Positions 60,480 through 64,000 of a stretch of 64,000 nucleotides of DNA are shown piece by piece. The notes beneath the pieces were generated by a model. The model searched no databases. It saw only the letters and a list, made by a program, of their open reading frames with translations, and was not told the DNA's origin. Positions within the stretch are counted from its first letter, which is position 1, and the number at the start of each line of letters is the position of its first letter. The stretch lies in contig CM060840.1 in assembly GCA_030762175.1 (NCBI GenBank), forward strand, positions 41,625,501 through 41,689,500. The letters are read 5' to 3'. Origin of the DNA: Metallyticus violacea. Lineage: Eukaryota; Arthropoda; Insecta; Mantodea; Metallyticidae. A program made the position numbers and the translations under genes.

Positions 60480-63439
60480 TAACTTGCCTACTGCTCATGC
60501 GTATAACGAAAATTGTGCCTTCCCCTTTTAATTTTTCCCAGTTACGGAATAATATTAACGCCAAAATGTAACCCCTCTCTGTCAGATCTGTTTTATATAT
60601 TGTCACTAATAACAGTTGGCAACCAAAGAAAGAATGAGACGTTTACGCATGCTTGATACTGACTCCTGCCGTTGTGTGGGCAGCAGGAAACTTTTGTGCA
60701 CCCGCTGATCAGCTGTGTGGTGCGACAAGTGGGTGCAATTAACAGCTTTAGTCCAATTTCTACGTCCCAACAGCATATGCGTGGTTCCAATCATACGTAT
60801 TAGTATGGTCGGATTTTTCATTAACCCGCAAAAGTAAATACTTGGCTATGATCAGAATTTTGACACACATCATTTATTATAGTGTTCATAATTATGAATG
60901 TGTTCGACAAGATGTCACTGATATATGAAAAGTGAAAAAAATAAAAAATTTTTGAATTGTCAAAAAGGTTGAAAATATAGTTTCTATTTCAGTTATGTTT
61001 GAAGAAGAAAAGAAACCGTAAAAAACATAAAATATTTGTTTCATTAGTTCAAATGTACTTTTATTAGTTTTGTTGCTATTGTATTTTTACTGTAATATAT
61101 TTCACACTATTTTGTTTTTGTTCTCCTTGTATATATTAAGTTTTCAAATAAAATAAAAACGTGAAATTCATAAATAAACACTGTACAATAGAAAACATAT
61201 TCTATACCTGATACACTTAACAATAAACCACATAACATAATTGGCATGGCCTTACTAATTATATACAAGACGGGAAAATTTCGATTCAATTTATTTACAA
61301 GAAATTTCGATTCAATTTATTTACAAGAAATAATATGTCGTAAATGAAAGTTACATGGCATGCAGTTATATACACATATATACACACAGTGTTCCAGAAT
61401 GGCCCTACATTTTTAAATTATGCTCTCATGTACATGTGCCATAAAAGTTACATCTTATAGGGATTTTAGGAAAGGAGAAAATTAGAATTATACATATTAC
61501 TTTGCTTTAATTTTCTCTGTAATATTTTCTTTATTAAATAAGTTACCAATCAATGCACAATTATTAATTAATGCATAATAATCTCTCTTTATCTGTTGAA
61601 ACTGAAGTAGTTGGATAAGGCCCCCCGTAATAAATGATAAGGCGTAAATTAGTTATTGCCAAGCAATATGTATATACCAATTTTAGCTGCTAGGTGAAAG
61701 TTATCTCACATACCATAATTGTAAGTTTATTTATATTTATAATGGCATGTTTATATATGTTTTTAGTAGTATGATTGCATTATAATATTGGTTCTAGGAA
61801 AATATGTCTGAATATTATGAGGCACACGGTTGTTTTTTCGCAAGCAAAACAAAGCTGACCTGAATCAAGAAAAGAAGACCTGTTATACATTTTGTAAACA
61901 AATCCACCCGTGAATACTTCCTAGAGGGATGAAAGCTGTGTTCTTGAAATGCGAGGTTTTAGTCAGTTACAGAATTTTCTTGATGTGATAAGCATTTATG
62001 CCAATACGGGGATGAAGAAATTGGCCGATAACCTTTCAAGGAAGATGCTAACGGCAGAAGTTGTTGCGCGGACGTTCAAAGAGTTACGTAGACCCTTGGT
62101 CCAACAAGGAATCTAGAAGGATCTTATAAAATTATATCCACCATAGAAGTCCATATATTGGGAAAGATATTCGAGATGTTTCTAGACGCTCAGATTTAAA
62201 CGGGGAGTTAGCGTGGGCAGACCGAAGGAACACATAGTTTATTTGAGCTTGTGATTTTGCGGTCCAGCACCAGTGCTCAAGGAGAGATCAGTATTATCAT
62301 CTGTTCTAAGGCAGTTCAAATCAGCGCAGTTCTCATGGAGAGTATTCAGTATTCAATTCAGCTCAGTTTCCAGCATGAAAGTTGAGCATTAGTTTGTAGC
62401 TTAGTATCAGTTTAGCGTCAGTGAGTTAGGTAGATAATCGGACATTCCACGCCAGTAATCCGAGTTTAAGTCTGTGAAATGTAAAACTGTAAAAAGTTAT
62501 TTTGCACAAAGTTTTATAAAAGACTGTGCTTAGACTGGAGTTAATGAGCCAAAGCGTCAGTGTAGGAGAACTACAGAAAATGTTGTTACTAGGTGGTTAC
62601 AGTAATGCTAAACACTTATTAATAATGCGTCCTCATCATTGTCAGTTTGAGTCGTGAAGTTTTGTATTGATGGAGAACGAACAGTGCATCAGAAAAAGTG
62701 TCGTGGGAGAAACATCACTGGTTACGTCTTAAGAAAACTGTAATGGTTATGCGAAAGTGACACACACCGAGTTTTAAATCCTCTAGGCAGTAACCGAGTC
62801 TTATTCCAACACAATAGACAGTGAACAATGAAATGCAGTACATCATGCAATACAACAAATATATTCATTCCATTATCAACATCCTGGCAATATTCCTTTC
62901 CCTGTTATCTACGGATATCAAAAATTCCAGCTAAAGAGTTAGTCGGAGCAGCTGTAAGGCAGCGGGAAACATCACCGGGGAAGAAAAAAACATCATCCCT
63001 GAGATAAGAACCACCAAATATGCAACCAATCACAAACTTCTAATCATTCAAAATCTTCTCCATTAATTAATAATTAATTAATCCTATCATCCCAAACTAT
63101 AACTATCAATGCACTGTGTACCTATATTAAATACGAGTATTTCTTTCCACTATTAGTGACTCTGACCTGAATTTAGTGTCAGTTGACTAGGGTTGCTAAA
63201 TCATCTGCTATTTTTACCCGACCCTTACGGCGCAATCTGGGTTCCCTATTCTGGAAAATTATACGGTGATTCTGGAACATATTGCATTTATGATTTATTT
63301 CATCTCAGCTAGACCGTCATCCATTTCAATTAACTGAGTCATAAAATCCCGAAAACAGTGATATTTAGTTTGATTCTTAATTTAGACTATCATTACAGAA
63401 TGTTGTTCATAGAGCAGTACCTAAAGTCTGTTTTCAAGG
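60480..63439. other. Mostly AT-rich non-coding stretch
   Basis: No gene recognised. The frames near 60593-60821 (minus, 65 and 71 codons, overlapping) have no domain. The segment 61980-62930 is less AT-rich, with CAGTT-rich sequence at 62330-62420 that looks like the R/U5 of an LTR, but no primer-binding site or element boundary was found. Confidence 0.5.
61276..61331. repeat. 26-bp tandem duplication
   Basis: Two exact 26-bp units (61276-61301 and 61302-61327), each starting AAATTTCGATTCAATTTATT, plus a 4-bp partial third. Confidence 0.97.
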
Positions 63440-63657
63440 CATCAAAGCGGTAGACATTAATGCTTTATGACATGAAATAAGTTAGGAAAGAAATTTTATT
63501 TGAGAAGGATGCGTTCCAGGTCTTAGTTTAGGATACCTCCTCGGCATCTACTATTGATAAGAAATGAGAAAAACTGGAAGAAATCTCAATCAGGGAGGAT
63601 GGTCTAAGCAGAAATGCAACCCCAGACTTCCGTTCGTGAGTCAGTGCATTAGCGACC
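63440..63657 (-). mobile_element. SINE family B copy 5, abutting a SINE A
   Basis: Minus-strand copy with the blocks 'gcgttccaggtcttagttta', 'tcaatcagggaggatggtct' and a head part ending TCAGTGCATTAGCGACC. About 20-25 bp of the head are missing where SINE A6 begins, and the missing part does not reappear after A6. Either the head was truncated before A6 inserted next to it, or A6 insertion caused a small deletion. Confidence 0.78.
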
Positions 63658-63918
63658 AGTTGTTTATTTTATTTATGAATGCTCTTTAACATCTCAGGTC
63701 ATCAGTGTCCCATTCTCAGAAGCCTCTTCTTACAGGCTTGAGGTTCTTTTTCTTGTCGTAAATCTACGACATGGGAACCACAGTTTTACTTCCCTTCCGA
63801 AGGAGAATATACTTAGGATTTTTACGCCCGAAAAAATCCATCGATCCTGACCGGGTTTGAACTGGCGATCTTGAATTTAGAAGGCAAGTAAGGTTACCAC
63901 TACACCATCAGGACCGAC
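63658..63918 (-). mobile_element. SINE family A copy 6
   Basis: Minus-strand copy with a complete head (GTCGGTCCTGATGGTGTAGT at the high-coordinate end) and a B-box altered by one base (AGTTCAAACCC on the minus strand). A 16-20 bp deletion removes the 'aactcagggcgtgaaacgg' part of the body. Only AGCG is shared by the two flanks, so no convincing target-site duplication is visible. Confidence 0.86.
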
Positions 63919-64000
63919 AGCGTTGGGAGGATCTATTTAAAATCTGAATACCTTCGCTGGCAAAGCAGGTTTAAAAATAGTTTAATGCAAATATACGTTT

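Noticed and set aside
62180..62930. Second LTR element
   Set aside because: CAGTT-rich sequence suggests an LTR, but no TG...CA ends, primer-binding site or matching copy in the window were found.
1..64000. CRISPR array or bacterial operons
   Set aside because: No regularly spaced conserved repeats with unique spacers, no gene runs, and eukaryotic repeat content throughout.

Overview
The window is AT-rich eukaryotic DNA. It is most likely intergenic or deep-intronic sequence from an insect, and probably a polyneopteran (orthopteran, phasmid or blattodean type). Nothing in it looks bacterial or organellar: stops are dense in all frames, the longest open frame is about 130 codons with no recognisable domain, and there are no operon-like gene runs. 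The insect assignment rests on mariner-type transposase fossils, a non-LTR retrotransposon fragment, an LTR element whose primer-binding site fits tRNA-Lys, and several tRNA-derived SINE families. The polyneopteran narrowing is weaker. It rests on my recollection that the bodies of SINE families B and C resemble SINEs common in those genomes, and no database was searched.

I find no intact host protein-coding gene, functional tRNA or other RNA gene. Small exons of a large gene could be present and go unseen.

The recognisable content is transposable elements and simple repeats. SINE family A has six copies (2907-3204, 29351-29600, 30289-30585, 50417-50711, 54184-54473, 63658-63918). Family B has five (10166-10376, 29962-30214, 46122-46360, 56110-56366, 63440-63657). 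Family C has four (5695-5835, 14055-14342, 42925-43195, 58879-59065). Single SINEs of other types lie at 15274-15687, 20930-21100 and 45470-45741. Two A copies and one C copy keep clear target-site duplications.

DNA transposons are represented by a nearly full-length dead mariner (17274-18573), a mariner N-terminal remnant (46640-46880) and a minus-strand mariner C-terminal remnant (55261-55880). An unassigned transposase-like fragment lies at 30890-31125. Retroelements are a minus-strand LINE C-terminal fragment (16400-16830) and the 5' end of an LTR retrotransposon (about 40458-41599) with TATA box, tRNA-Lys primer-binding site and a 43-codon gag-like start.

The most unusual structure is a long imperfect inverted repeat. 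Its arms of about 260 and 250 bp (13611-13873 and 14355-14603) flank a spacer into which SINE C1 later inserted. The left arm also carries a perfect 26-bp hairpin that is absent from the right arm. A second unusual feature is a decayed AT-rich minisatellite with a period near 20 bp (59066-59395) directly after SINE C2.

I see no undescribed functional system. The window is best read as a record of repeat insertion, nesting, duplication and decay.
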